DNA of 64,000 nt from Candidatus Hydrogenedentota bacterium (GTDB taxonomy: Bacteria > Hydrogenedentota > Hydrogenedentia > Hydrogenedentales > SLHB01): the NCBI GenBank assembly GCA_020848835.1, contig JADLHJ010000059.1, positions 183,854 to 247,853 on the forward strand. The letters run 5' to 3'. The position numbers and the translations under genes are program-made. Numbering within the stretch: the first letter of the stretch is position 1; each line of letters starts with the position of its first letter. Positions 17,905 to 27,618 of the stretch are shown here, one piece after another. The notes below the pieces were generated by a model. That model did not search any database and was not told the DNA's origin. It worked only from the letters and a program-made list of their open reading frames with translations.

Positions 17905-19113
17905 TTACTTGTTCAGGACTTTTTCCACTTTGGGTGCGGAGAAACGCGCTTGCGTGGGCATCGGGCCTACCAATGGTTTCACGTACTTTACAAACTCATC
18001 GGTTACGCCGTTGGCGTCCGCGTTGATGAACTTGTCCGGCATGTGGACGGACTCGCGGGCCACGTCTTTTAGCGCGGACAGTTTGTACTCTACCGCATAA
18101 TCGCCAACGCGCATGATGCTAACCGAGCCGCTCATGCCGTGGCCGATGGCGTAGTGCGCCGCCTTTTCGCCGACTTCGCGCGCCTCGCGCTGGTCCACTT
18201 CACTCACGCAACCGAGGAAACTGCGCTGCAGGTAGCCGAGGGTATCCGCACGAACGCGCTTGATCGTCGTGCCGCTCTTCACCCACTCGCTGAGTAAATC
18301 GCCGAGCGCGCCCGTGCCGCTGAGTTGTACGTTGCCGTGGGCGTCTTTTTCGTTGGTAAATTCTGCCGCGATCGCCTTGCCGCTCGGACCAACGATACCT
18401 TCGGACACCGCGACGATGCAGCGGCCATACTTGTCGAACGCGGCCTGAACGTCCGCCAGAAACTTCTCTTTGGTGAGCGGGCGTTCGGGCAGGTAGATGA
18501 GGTGCGGACCGTCGTCGGGATATTGTTTCGCGAGGATGGATGCCGCTGTCAGGAAGCCTGCGTGACGGCCCATCACGACGCCAAGATATACGCCCGGCAA
18601 CGCGCGGTTGTCGAGGTTCACGCCCGCGAAGGCTTGCGCGACGAATTTAGCCGCGCTGCCAAAACCGGGGCAGTGATCGGTGACTTTGAGATCGTTGTCG
18701 ATCGTTTTCGGCACATGGATGACCTGCATCTCGTAGCCCGCGGCCTTCGCTTCTTCGTAGACAATGCGGCAGGAATCGGCGCTGTCATTTCCACCGCAGT
18801 AGAAGAAGTAACGCACATCATGTGCGCGGCAGGTTTCGAAAATCTTCTTGCAATACTCGGCGTCCGGTTTGTCGCGTGTGGAGAGCAATCCTGACGACGG
18901 CGTGCCCGCGACGTCGAGCAGATTCTGCGTAGTGCATTCCGTGAGGTCGATGAAATCTTCATTGACGACGCCGCGCACGCCGTGCAGCGCGCCGTACACT
19001 CGGGTTACTTCGGTAAATTTGCGCGATTCGAGCACCGCGCCGACAACGCTCTGGTTAATGACGGCCGTAGGACCGCCGCCTTGTGCGACAAGCACTTTGC
19101 CTTTTAATGCCAT
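17905..19113 (-). CDS. 6-phosphofructokinase, PPi-dependent-type signature
   Basis: VLVAQGGGPTAVINQS, YFFYCGGNDSADS, PKTIDNDL, GVVMGRHAGFLT. Confidence 0.88.
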   Translation of the reverse strand: MALKGKVLVAQGGGPTAVINQSVVGAVLESRKFTEVTRVYGALHGVRGVVNEDFIDLTECTTQNLLDVAGTPSSGLLSTRDKPDAEYCKKIFETCRAHDVRYFFYCGGNDSADSCRIVYEEAKAAGYEMQVIHVPKTIDNDLKVTDHCPGFGSAAKFVAQAFAGVNLDNRALPGVYLGVVMGRHAGFLTAASILAKQYPDDGPHLIYLPERPLTKEKFLADVQAAFDKYGRCIVAVSEGIVGPSGKAIAAEFTNEKDAHGNVQLSGTGALGDLLSEWVKSGTTIKRVRADTLGYLQRSFLGCVSEVDQREAREVGEKAAHYAIGHGMSGSVSIMRVGDYAVEYKLSALKDVARESVHMPDKFINADANGVTDEFVKYVKPLVGPMPTQARFSAPKVEKVLNK

Positions 19114-19247
19114 GGTCTATCTCCTTCAGCCGGGCGTCCCGGCGGCTATGGCAAGTTCTCGTGAAATGCGTCGCAATTCCCCAAGCGGACGCAGAGAGGG
19201 AGAGTATACAACGCTACGGATTCGGGCGTCGAATTTGCGGAATACGC

Positions 19248-20351
19248 CTAGGTGGTGGCAGTCGCTGGCAACAGGCCGACTGCGAAGGGCACAGGCGAAT
19301 CGCCTCGATAGCGCGGCACGATGATTTCCGTTTCGCCAATTATCTGACGCGACACGAAGAGCGCCGATGCCGGATGGGTGTAGGCGATTTCTTTCAGGTA
19401 CTGCCACCACTCTCCGTTTTCGATCGTGCGTCCCAGCAGAGTCGCGGGTATTTTGTGCGGGTCTTCGCCTGCCATTTCTTCGATCTCCCGCGCGAGCGAT
19501 ACGCGCGCACCGCCGCGTTCGGCGATGGCGTGTTGAATGCGCGCTTCGAAGTCGCGCATCAATCCGCATGCTTCGCGATAGCGGTGCACGAAGTCGCGCC
19601 AGTTCGGATCGCGCTGCTTTATCAGTTCGGCGAGAAACGCCAGGCGCGTTTGGATTGAGCGCGACTCAAGACGCGCCGCGGCATTCGGGTCGAGAAGGAG
19701 GTAAGTGAGCGCGGTGCGCAAGAACTGCTCCGGCTGCTGCAGCGGGATGCAATCCTCCGCAGACTGCGGATATACGCCATGCAGCATCAGCGCTTTCGTT
19801 TGCCAATCGGCTACGAGCGGCAGCGGCTCCGGGAACGCGGCGTAGTTATATTCCAAGCCCGTCGCCACGAGATAACCGTGCACCGCGCGGCGCACGTTGT
19901 CGTCATCGAGCGCTTTTTCCGCCTGCGCAAAAAACTCGTCCTGCATGCGCCGGCGAATGCGCAGCAACTCATAGGCCTGCGATGCGATCGTGTACTTGCC
20001 CAGGCGCACGGCGTTGTCCGCCACGGCGATCACCAGCTCCGCAGGCAACTGAGCTGGACGGTTTGCGTCGAGCTCGCGCTGGATGTGTTGCCAAGTCGCA
20101 TCGGCACGGACTTGCGTTAACGCGGTGCGGAACTCCGGTTTCGACTCGAGATCGGCATCTGGCAGCAGATAACTGTATTTGGAATCTTCAAAGCGTTCCG
20201 AAGAATTTGGCCGTGCAGGCGAAAATGCCTGGAACAACAAACGAAAGTTGACAAAATCCCCTTCGGCCACGGTTTTCGCGAGTGATTTTGTGGTCAATTC
20301 CTGATTGACAATCTTAGGCGCAGCGGCCGTATTTTTCTTTCCAAAGAACAC
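19248..20351 (-). CDS. uncharacterised helical protein, partner of the J-like protein
   Basis: Long ORF; GTG at 20351 lies 2 nt after the upstream gene's TAA; no recognisable catalytic motif. Confidence 0.6.
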   Translation of the reverse strand: MFFGKKNTAAAPKIVNQELTTKSLAKTVAEGDFVNFRLLFQAFSPARPNSSERFEDSKYSYLLPDADLESKPEFRTALTQVRADATWQHIQRELDANRPAQLPAELVIAVADNAVRLGKYTIASQAYELLRIRRRMQDEFFAQAEKALDDDNVRRAVHGYLVATGLEYNYAAFPEPLPLVADWQTKALMLHGVYPQSAEDCIPLQQPEQFLRTALTYLLLDPNAAARLESRSIQTRLAFLAELIKQRDPNWRDFVHRYREACGLMRDFEARIQHAIAERGGARVSLAREIEEMAGEDPHKIPATLLGRTIENGEWWQYLKEIAYTHPASALFVSRQIIGETEIIVPRYRGDSPVPFAVGLLPATATT

Positions 20352-20353
20352 GA

Positions 20354-20941
20354 TTAATTTGCTCCCTGCGCAAGCACACTGCCGGCAAACTTCTGGCGTT
20401 CGGTCCAATCAATATTGGGTTTTGTCACGTCCGCATAGGGCAGCCGCTCGAGTATTTGCTGGTAAAGGCCGTTGCGATAATGCCGCAAGATGCGGGAGGC
20501 ATGGCGTTCGTGGGCCGCGTCCCAATGACTGGTCTCGACGCATTCCTTATCGCGCCCGCCGGCAAGCATCGCATCTTCGACATACCGAGACAAGAACGAG
20601 CGCACATGTGCATCGTAGCTCTTGCGCAGCTCGTTGGTGTCCCCGCCCGCCTCCGCGGCGCGGCACCACTCCAACTCCAAGTCAATCAACTCTTTCCGAT
20701 CGCGCCAATACGTATCGCGCAGTTCGGTCTCGCGAAGCAGAAACAGCCCCGCATTGAGCTTGGCCATCTCCAGCAGATACTTCGCGCGCCGCTCCTCAGT
20801 AATTTCGACGGCGGCGATCTCCGCCACGAGGTTCTTCATCTTGGTCCGGTAGGATTTTCTCACCTCTCCGGGCTTCGCGTCTGGTTCAAGTTCCAATATC
20901 TCGAAATAATTGACGTATCCGCCGTCATTGGGTGTAGGCAC
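20354..20941 (-). CDS. degenerate J-domain/HscB-like protein
   Basis: N-terminal NYFEILELEPDAKPGEVRKSYRTKMKNLVAE...LNAGLFLLRETELRDTYWRDR resembles a J domain but lacks HPD. Confidence 0.6.
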   Translation of the reverse strand: MPTPNDGGYVNYFEILELEPDAKPGEVRKSYRTKMKNLVAEIAAVEITEERRAKYLLEMAKLNAGLFLLRETELRDTYWRDRKELIDLELEWCRAAEAGGDTNELRKSYDAHVRSFLSRYVEDAMLAGGRDKECVETSHWDAAHERHASRILRHYRNGLYQQILERLPYADVTKPNIDWTERQKFAGSVLAQGAN

Positions 20942-21679
20942 TTGCCGAGGTCCTTATATTTCTAGCGTATCGCGCTTGACCGTGGAAACCAGTAGTTTAG
21001 CGCGTGGCGGCGGCGTGTGACAAACCCTATGGCCGGACTGTTGCCAACGCGGGAGAAACACCGGCAATCGGCGCACGAACTGTACTGTCGCGTTTTTCTT
21101 GAAGACAAGATGGCGCGGTGCTTTGCTTACACGGTCGTTCACAATCCCAAACATGGCGAATGGCTCCGGGACGCGCCGCGCTCGGCGAGCGAGGCGCTAC
21201 CTGATATCGCGGCCTTGTGGGTGCTACCAGGCGCATCTCATTTGCGTGCGTGATGGGATGGTCACGCGCACGGGCCTTAGCGGTGCTCGGCTCTACTTGG
21301 TAGCCCACGGCGTTGCACTCTCGCGACCACGGATAACTCGGCTCGCACGGATCGGGAGTTTGGGGAACAAGGGGTCGGATCGTGCGGCTTGCACTTGGCG
21401 GTTGAATCCGCACGCGAAACGACCTCTGTTTGGTTGACGGTTTGGGGTATGAACTGCGCTTATTGGTGCGGTCGCGCGAAGATGAATTTTGGGAAACAAG
21501 GATTTTTGATGGAAATTAATATTGTGATTAGAGTTGTTCGTTTATTGAGATACTGCAGTGACGGTCCATTCGGATCTGCGCGATCCGATTTGGCCTGGCG
21601 TGGAGCCCGGGCACTACAAGTTTTGGGAGTGGGCGTCGCTGAATAGATTGTGTTGTCTTGTGTGGGGCAAGATAGAAGT

Positions 21680-23476
21680 ATGAACCTACACCTCAGCTTA
21701 ACGTCACGCGCGATCATACCTCTCGTCATGATCCAAGCGGCATTCTCGATCGAATACACAGGCAGACCGGCCACTAGTGCGGACATTTACGCTGACACTT
21801 GGGTCGCTACAGACGACGCCGGACGGAAGTTGCCAGAAAACGATACGGCTGGGACTTTGCACTCCGAAAAGCTCATTGGAATTTTTTATTGGACCTGGCA
21901 TGTGCCGAATGCCGGTGGGCCGAATGACAATACGAAGATCATTGCGGCGGCGGGGGATTCCAAGTCTATTGAGTGGCCGGTGAATGGTGCGCCGCATCAT
22001 TGGGGGGAGCCGGAGTTGGGGTATTACTGCATGCGGGATCCCTTTGTGATTCGGAAGCATGCGAGCATGTTGTCGGATGCGGGGATTGATGTGATTTTCT
22101 TTGATACGACGAACCCGCCGCACACGTGGAAGGAGGAGTACGAGGCATTGTGCCGCACGTATACGGAAATGCGGGCGGAGGGGAACGTGACGCCGGCGAT
22201 CGCGTTTATCGCGCCGTTTGGCGATCCGATGCCGGTGGTGGATCGTGTTTGGAATGATTTGTATAAGCCGGGGTTGTGGAGCGATCTGTGGTTTAAGTGG
22301 GACGGCAAACCGTTGATTCTTGCGAATGTGGCGTTCTGCAAGGACGAGGCGATGCGAGACTTCTTCACGTGGCGGCGTCCAATGCCGGACTATTGGCTTG
22401 GGCCGAGCGGGCCGGACCAGTGGAGTTGGCTGGAGGTGTATCCGCAGCACGCGTTCAAAAACAGCAAGGGCGAGGTGGAGCAGGTGAGCGTGGGCGTGGC
22501 GCAGAATGCGTTGCCGAACACGCCGGGTCCCGCGCCGATGAGCGACGTGCGCGGGGCGATGGGGAGGAGCTGGCACAACGGGGCGAAGGATACGCGTCCT
22601 GATGCGGTGAACCTGGGGTTGAATTTTGATGAGCAGTGGAAGCGGGCGATTGAATTGGACCCACAATTTATTTTTGTGACGGGGTGGAACGAGTGGACGG
22701 CAGGGCGTTATTCGGAGTGGAGCAAGTACACGGACGAGACGAGTTATTACAAGGGCGGGTTGTTCGTCGATCAGTATACGCACGAGTACAGCCGGGATTG
22801 CGAGCCGATGCGCGGCGGGCACACGGATAATTACTACTACCAATTGGCGAGTTGGGTGCGGAAGTTTAAGGGCGTGCGGGAACGTCCGAAGGCGGCGGGG
22901 CCGAGCGCAATTACGATCAACGGCGCGTTTGAGGATTGGGCGAAGGTCACGCCGGAGTATCGCGATACGATTGGCGATGTGACCCATCGTGATTTCTTGG
23001 GCTATGGCAACGTGCGGTATGTGAACGATACTGGGCGGAATGATTTTGTTGTTGCGAAGGCCGGGTATGACGATGAGAATTTGTATTTCTACGCGCAGAC
23101 GCACAAGGCGATCACGCCGCATACGGATAAGCATTGGATGTTGTTGTTGATCGACGCGGACCAGAATGCGGGGACGGGTTGGTTGGGGTATGACTTTGTA
23201 ATCAATTTGGAAACGCCGAGTGAATCAGAGACGACCGTGAAAGCGTGGAAGGATGGCGCTTGGGTAGGTGCTGGCGCGGGGACCTATCGCGTGAATGGGA
23301 ATGCGATGGAGGTTGGTGTGCCGCGCACAATCGCGAACAAAGCGGGTGCGACTCCCGCATTCGATTTTCATTGGGCGGACAATATTCAGAGTTTCGGCGA
23401 TGTATCGGAGTTGGGGGTGAATGGGGACAGTGCGCCGAATCGTCGGTGGAATTATCGGTTTGAGGTGGCAGAGTGA
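21680..23476 (+). CDS. secreted glycoside hydrolase-like protein (GH99/GH71-like) with C-terminal carbohydrate-binding-like domain
   Basis: IGIFYWTWHVPN...DAGIDVIFFDTTNPPHTWKEEYEALC, FVTGWNEWTAGRY; C-terminal DDENLYFYAQTHK resembles CBM9-like domains. Confidence 0.65.
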   Translation: MNLHLSLTSRAIIPLVMIQAAFSIEYTGRPATSADIYADTWVATDDAGRKLPENDTAGTLHSEKLIGIFYWTWHVPNAGGPNDNTKIIAAAGDSKSIEWPVNGAPHHWGEPELGYYCMRDPFVIRKHASMLSDAGIDVIFFDTTNPPHTWKEEYEALCRTYTEMRAEGNVTPAIAFIAPFGDPMPVVDRVWNDLYKPGLWSDLWFKWDGKPLILANVAFCKDEAMRDFFTWRRPMPDYWLGPSGPDQWSWLEVYPQHAFKNSKGEVEQVSVGVAQNALPNTPGPAPMSDVRGAMGRSWHNGAKDTRPDAVNLGLNFDEQWKRAIELDPQFIFVTGWNEWTAGRYSEWSKYTDETSYYKGGLFVDQYTHEYSRDCEPMRGGHTDNYYYQLASWVRKFKGVRERPKAAGPSAITINGAFEDWAKVTPEYRDTIGDVTHRDFLGYGNVRYVNDTGRNDFVVAKAGYDDENLYFYAQTHKAITPHTDKHWMLLLIDADQNAGTGWLGYDFVINLETPSESETTVKAWKDGAWVGAGAGTYRVNGNAMEVGVPRTIANKAGATPAFDFHWADNIQSFGDVSELGVNGDSAPNRRWNYRFEVAE

Positions 23477-23563
23477 ACGCGGTTTGGGATGGGAATGATG
23501 GGAAGTGTGGGATGAATGGGAAGTATGGGAGGAAACATTAAGCGTACGTTGCTGCCAGATTGG

Positions 23564-23857
23564 TTAGCGTATCGCTGCGTTGCTCCAGGGTTGAGTAGAA
23601 GCTTTGCGAGCGTTTTTTAGTTCATAACGGAGCGCGCTGATCCACACGATGGCACTCGTAGCGATCATGCACGCTCCGAGTATCCAGCAGCCGAAGCGGT
23701 ATTCTGCGCTCATTGTCCCACCAATGGATATGTTGTGAAAACCTTCGGGTGACATTAATTGCATCGCAAAGTAGTTGCGCGCCAAGTCCGATATTGCTGG
23801 TAACGAGACGATGACTGTCCCGAATACAATGAGGCATACACCTATTGCGCTTCGCAT
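23564..23857 (-). CDS. small membrane protein of unknown function
   Basis: Two predicted TM segments; ORF in a clear gap. Confidence 0.45.
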   Translation of the reverse strand: MRSAIGVCLIVFGTVIVSLPAISDLARNYFAMQLMSPEGFHNISIGGTMSAEYRFGCWILGACMIATSAIVWISALRYELKNARKASTQPWSNAAIR

Positions 23858-23912
23858 TACTTAATCCTTCGAGGTTGTATATCCAAATATTACACGACTA
23901 CGACAGGAGTGC

Positions 23913-24791
23913 TCAAGGTCTTTTTGCGCCGTTGGCTTCCATGAATGCGAGGATTTCTTTTGTTGTGGCGTCTTTCTTCTCGCCGATGTCGCTGTTGAGG
24001 GTGATGTGGTTTTTGTCGGGGGCATCGAACTGGCGCGCGGTGATGCCTGCTTTTGTTAATGCTGCGGCGAGGCCGTCGGCTTGTTCTCGCGAAGCGATGC
24101 GTTCGCCAGCGTGGACGAGAAGGAATGGGGGGATTTTTTTACCCTTTGCCACGTGTGTGATAGGTGAGGCGTTGAGCCACGTTTCTTTGTTCTTGCCGAA
24201 CGCTTTTTCGTAGCGGCCTTTCGCGAACAACTCGCCGCTGGTGACCATCGTGGGTATGTTGTACCCGCCGCCGTCGAGCACGATGGTGCCGCGGATTGCG
24301 CTGAGGTCGCAGCCGCCTTCCTTTAGGTACGTTTCATCGGTGGAGATCAGCGCGGCGAGATGCGCGCCCGCGGAGTGTCCCATGACGTAGATGCGTTTTG
24401 GGTCGCCGCCGTATTGCGCGATGTTTTTGTAAACCCAGGCGACGGCTTTGCCGCAGTCTTGCGCGTGGGCGGGGTGTTGCACGGCGGGGGAGAGGCGGTA
24501 GTTGATGCTGACGAACACATAGCCAGCGGTGGTGAAGGCCTCAGGTTTATCGCCCACCATGCGCTTGTCACCGAAGCGCCACGAGCCGCCGTGGATAAAG
24601 ACGAGAACCGCGTGCGGGCCGGGCGTGCTTGGCGCGTAGATGTCGAGTTGGTTTAATCGCGCGCGCGAATCGGGGTTTGTGGCGTATTGGATGTCTTTGG
24701 TGACGGTGAAAGCGCTATCTTCCGCATGCGACATAGATGAAAGCACAACAAGTAAACCCACGAGGAGATTCGTCTTGTATTGCAGACACAT
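23913..24791 (-). CDS. alpha/beta hydrolase (esterase/lipase), secreted
   Basis: VLVFIHGGSWRFGDK and VMGHSAGAHLAAL; signal peptide from ATG at 24791. Confidence 0.87.
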   Translation of the reverse strand: MCLQYKTNLLVGLLVVLSSMSHAEDSAFTVTKDIQYATNPDSRARLNQLDIYAPSTPGPHAVLVFIHGGSWRFGDKRMVGDKPEAFTTAGYVFVSINYRLSPAVQHPAHAQDCGKAVAWVYKNIAQYGGDPKRIYVMGHSAGAHLAALISTDETYLKEGGCDLSAIRGTIVLDGGGYNIPTMVTSGELFAKGRYEKAFGKNKETWLNASPITHVAKGKKIPPFLLVHAGERIASREQADGLAAALTKAGITARQFDAPDKNHITLNSDIGEKKDATTKEILAFMEANGAKRP

Positions 24792-24934
24792 GGAATCCAA
24801 TCCTTTTTTATTGTCAGGTGCAACACGTAGTGTTTGGGGAATGTTCCTGAAATTGCAAGTTGGATGGATCGAAAAAGGAATACGATTACAATTACGATTA
24901 CGAGTAGGAAGTACGGACTTAGTGTGAGGGAGCG

Positions 24935-26011
24935 ATGCGAAATTCACAACCATCGAAAGAGATAATGGCGCAGTTGCGTGCGGGATGCGTGATTCCTGCG
25001 CATCCTTTGGCGTTGACGGCGGGGGGGAAGTTTGACGAGCGGCACCAGGCCGCGTTGACGCGGTACTACTGCCATGCGGGCGCTGGGGGCGTTGCGGTCG
25101 GGGTGCACACCACGCAGTTCGCGATTCGCGAGCCGAGGCATGGGTTGTTTCGGCCGGTGATCGAATTGGCGAGCCGGGTGGTGGACGATTATGTGGACGC
25201 AAGCGGGCGGCCAATTATCAAGGTCGGGGGCATCTGCGGGCGGACGCCACAGGCGGTGAAGGAAGCGCGAGCCCTGCGTGACGCCGGGTATCACGTTGGG
25301 TTGTTGAGTCTTTCCGCGCTGGGGAAGGAGCCGATCGCAAAAGTCATCCTGCATTGCAAGGTGATTGCGCAGCAGATTCCTTTGATGGGGTTTTATTTGC
25401 AGCCCGCAGTTGGGGGGCGCTTGTTACCAGTGGAATTCTGGCGGAAGTTTGCTGCGATTGAGAACGTGGTGGGGATCAAGATTGCGCCGTTTAACCGGTA
25501 TCAGACTTTTGACGTGTTGCGCGGGGTGGCGGAGTCTGGGCGCGCAGATGAGATCGCGCTGTACACCGGCAATGATGACAACATTGTGATGGACCTGCTG
25601 ACGAGCTACCGGATCGCAGTAAACAAGAAGCTTGTGCGGCTGCGGTTTGTGGGTGGACTGCTAGGACATTGGGCGTGCTGGACGCGCCAGGCGGTGAAGC
25701 TGCACCACGAATGTCAGCGGATTGTCGAGCACGGGGGAGATGCGCCTGCGGAGATGTTGACGCGCGCGAACGAGGTGACCGACTCGAACGCGGCGTTCTT
25801 CGATTCAGCGAACGCCTTCAAGGGATGCATCGCGGGAATTCATTATGTCCTGAAGCGTCAAGGGCTGATGCGTAGCCGTAGATGCCTCGACCCGACGGAG
25901 TTGCTGTCGCCAGGGCAGCGCGCGGAGATTGAGCGCGTGTATGCCGCCTACCCGCATCTCAACGATGACGCATTCGTGGCGAAGCATATCGACGAATGGC
26001 TGAACGCTTGA
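24935..26011 (+). CDS. dihydrodipicolinate synthase (DapA) family protein
   Basis: TIM-barrel DapA-like sequence; VVGIKIAPFNRYQT (Schiff-base Lys region). Confidence 0.72.
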   Translation: MRNSQPSKEIMAQLRAGCVIPAHPLALTAGGKFDERHQAALTRYYCHAGAGGVAVGVHTTQFAIREPRHGLFRPVIELASRVVDDYVDASGRPIIKVGGICGRTPQAVKEARALRDAGYHVGLLSLSALGKEPIAKVILHCKVIAQQIPLMGFYLQPAVGGRLLPVEFWRKFAAIENVVGIKIAPFNRYQTFDVLRGVAESGRADEIALYTGNDDNIVMDLLTSYRIAVNKKLVRLRFVGGLLGHWACWTRQAVKLHHECQRIVEHGGDAPAEMLTRANEVTDSNAAFFDSANAFKGCIAGIHYVLKRQGLMRSRRCLDPTELLSPGQRAEIERVYAAYPHLNDDAFVAKHIDEWLNA

Positions 26012-26021
26012 GACGCGCCTA

Positions 26022-26567
26022 ATGTTGCGCGTCATTGCGGGGGAGGCAAAGGGGCACCGACTGGAGACGCCGGAGGGTAGCGTGCGTCCGACATCGGACC
26101 GTGCGCGCGAGGCATTGTTTAGTATTCTTCACACGCGGCTCATTGGTGTGCGCTTCGCGGATTTGTATGCGGGATCGGGCGCGAACGGCATTGAGGCGCT
26201 GAGCCGGGGGGCGGAGCACTGTGCGTTTGTCGATAGCGATTCCCGTGCAATCAACAGTATCGGTAAAAATCTGTTTCACACGAAACTGGGACACAAGTCT
26301 CGAAGTTATCAGTTGACACTGCCCGAGTCTCTTGGGGTGCTTGCCGGCAAAGAGTCCGCCTTCGATATTGTGTTCTGCGACCCTCCTTACGCAGGTACGG
26401 ACTATACACGGCTATTGTCAGAAATCTATGAACACAAACTAGTTGCAGCGGGCGGTCTGGTGATTGTTGAGCACGAGTCCAAGCTCGCATTACCGCAATC
26501 TGTGGGCGGGTTGGAGAAGCAGCGCGATGCCCATTATGGGCGGGTTGGAATGACCTTTTTCGCTTGA
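26022..26567 (+). CDS. rsmD: 16S rRNA (guanine(966)-N(2))-methyltransferase
   Basis: MLRVIAGEAKGHRLETPEGSVRPTSDRAREALFSIL; DPPYAG. Confidence 0.93.
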   Translation: MLRVIAGEAKGHRLETPEGSVRPTSDRAREALFSILHTRLIGVRFADLYAGSGANGIEALSRGAEHCAFVDSDSRAINSIGKNLFHTKLGHKSRSYQLTLPESLGVLAGKESAFDIVFCDPPYAGTDYTRLLSEIYEHKLVAAGGLVIVEHESKLALPQSVGGLEKQRDAHYGRVGMTFFA

Positions 26568-26592
26568 CGCTGTATGTGGTATCTGCTAGCAT
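26564..26592 (+). promoter_or_regulatory. sigma-70-like promoter of nrdR
   Basis: TTGACG-N17-TAGCAT (26564-26569, 26587-26592). Confidence 0.65.
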
Positions 26593-26599
26593 TTGCCTG

Positions 26600-26616
26600 A
26601 CACCATATATAGGTGT
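26600..26616 (+). promoter_or_regulatory. NrdR-box-like element
   Basis: ACACC-ATATATA-GGTGT just downstream of the -10; resembles ACAC(W)ATATAT(W)GTGT but one nt longer. Confidence 0.4.
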
Positions 26617-26675
26617 ATGAGTACACGCGTCGAGAATCAGCTTGTGGTTGTCGACACGACTAGAAACGAGGTCAC

Positions 26676-27125
26676 ATGCGCTGCCCGTTTTGTGCGTTCT
26701 TAGAAAGTAAAGTTGTTGACTCGCGTTCGTCGAAAGAAGGCGATTCGATACGGCGTCGTCGTGAGTGTTTGAAATGTACGCGACGCTATACCACGTATGA
26801 ACGCATAGAAGAAGTGGCACAGATGGTGATCAAGAAGGACGGCCGCCGCGAGCCGTTCGACCGCTGGAAGATTAAGAGCGGTATCCTGAAGGCGGTGGAG
26901 AAGCGGCCGGTCAGTTTGGAGCAGGTCGAGTCGTTAATAGATGACGTGGAACGCGCGCTGTTTAATTCAAGCGAGCACGAAGTCTCGACGGACAACATCG
27001 GCCTTGCCGTAATGGAACGCCTGAAGTCGCTGGACGAGGTGGCCTATGTCCGCTTCGCGAGCGTCTACCGTCAGTTCAAGGATTTGAACGAGTTCATGAA
27101 CGAGTTGAAGACGCTGCTGACGTAG
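26676..27125 (+). CDS. nrdR: transcriptional repressor NrdR
   Basis: [43 protein letters not shown] Zn ribbon plus ATP cone. Confidence 0.96.
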   Translation: MRCPFCAFLESKVVDSRSSKEGDSIRRRRECLKCTRRYTTYERIEEVAQMVIKKDGRREPFDRWKIKSGILKAVEKRPVSLEQVESLIDDVERALFNSSEHEVSTDNIGLAVMERLKSLDEVAYVRFASVYRQFKDLNEFMNELKTLLT

Positions 27126-27207
27126 GGACGCGTCCGAATTGCATCCTCCCCGTTCTTTTTGCTAAAGTATTGCCTTTCCGAGCTAATTCCTAGGGAGTTT
27201 TTTTGTC

Positions 27208-27471
27208 ATGCCGAATACCAAGACGGCCAAGGCGCGCGACATTACGAACGAGCGCAACCGCAAGCGCAACGTCGCGATCCGGTCGAAAATGAAGACGCAC
27301 GTGAAGGACGCGGCCACCGCGCTCGACGCGAAAGACAAGGATAGCGTAAAGAAGACGCTGACCAAGGCGCTGGCGGAAATCGACCGCGCTGCCGCCAAAG
27401 GCGTCCTGCACAAGAACGCCGCAGCGCGCAAGAAGTCCACGCTGCAGCGCCGCGCCGCCGCACTCGCGTAA
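27208..27471 (+). CDS. rpsT: 30S ribosomal protein S20
   Basis: Small basic protein MPNTKTAKARDITNERNRKRNVAIRSKMKT, S20-like. Confidence 0.9.
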   Translation: MPNTKTAKARDITNERNRKRNVAIRSKMKTHVKDAATALDAKDKDSVKKTLTKALAEIDRAAAKGVLHKNAAARKKSTLQRRAAALA

Positions 27472-27493
27472 CGCCGCATCACCAGTATATTTT

Positions 27494-27537
27494 CCGCAGG
27501 CCGGTTTCACCGTAAACCGGCCTGCGGTTGTTTTTTT
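27494..27537 (+). terminator. rho-independent terminator of rpsT
   Basis: 14-bp stem CCGCAGGCCGGTTT/AAACCGGCCTGCGG followed by TTGTTTTTTT. Confidence 0.93.
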
Positions 27538-27618
27538 GTGGAATTGCACTTGGGAGCGCCATTGCGGCTAGAATTGGGCGGCGCTAAATCCGGGGTGGTA
27601 TACAAGGGAGCACGATCC

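Noticed and set aside
19128-19142. GCCGGGCGTCCCGGC in the phosphofructokinase leader as a copy of the 46-kb palindrome
   Set aside because: Shares only the GGGCGTCCCG core with the 45989-46049 repeat and lacks its flanks; likely chance in GC-rich DNA.
21704-23134. 476-aa minus-strand ORF
   Set aside because: Antisense to the GH-like gene; an Arg/His/Pro-rich translation with no motifs, caused by strong G/C third-position bias.
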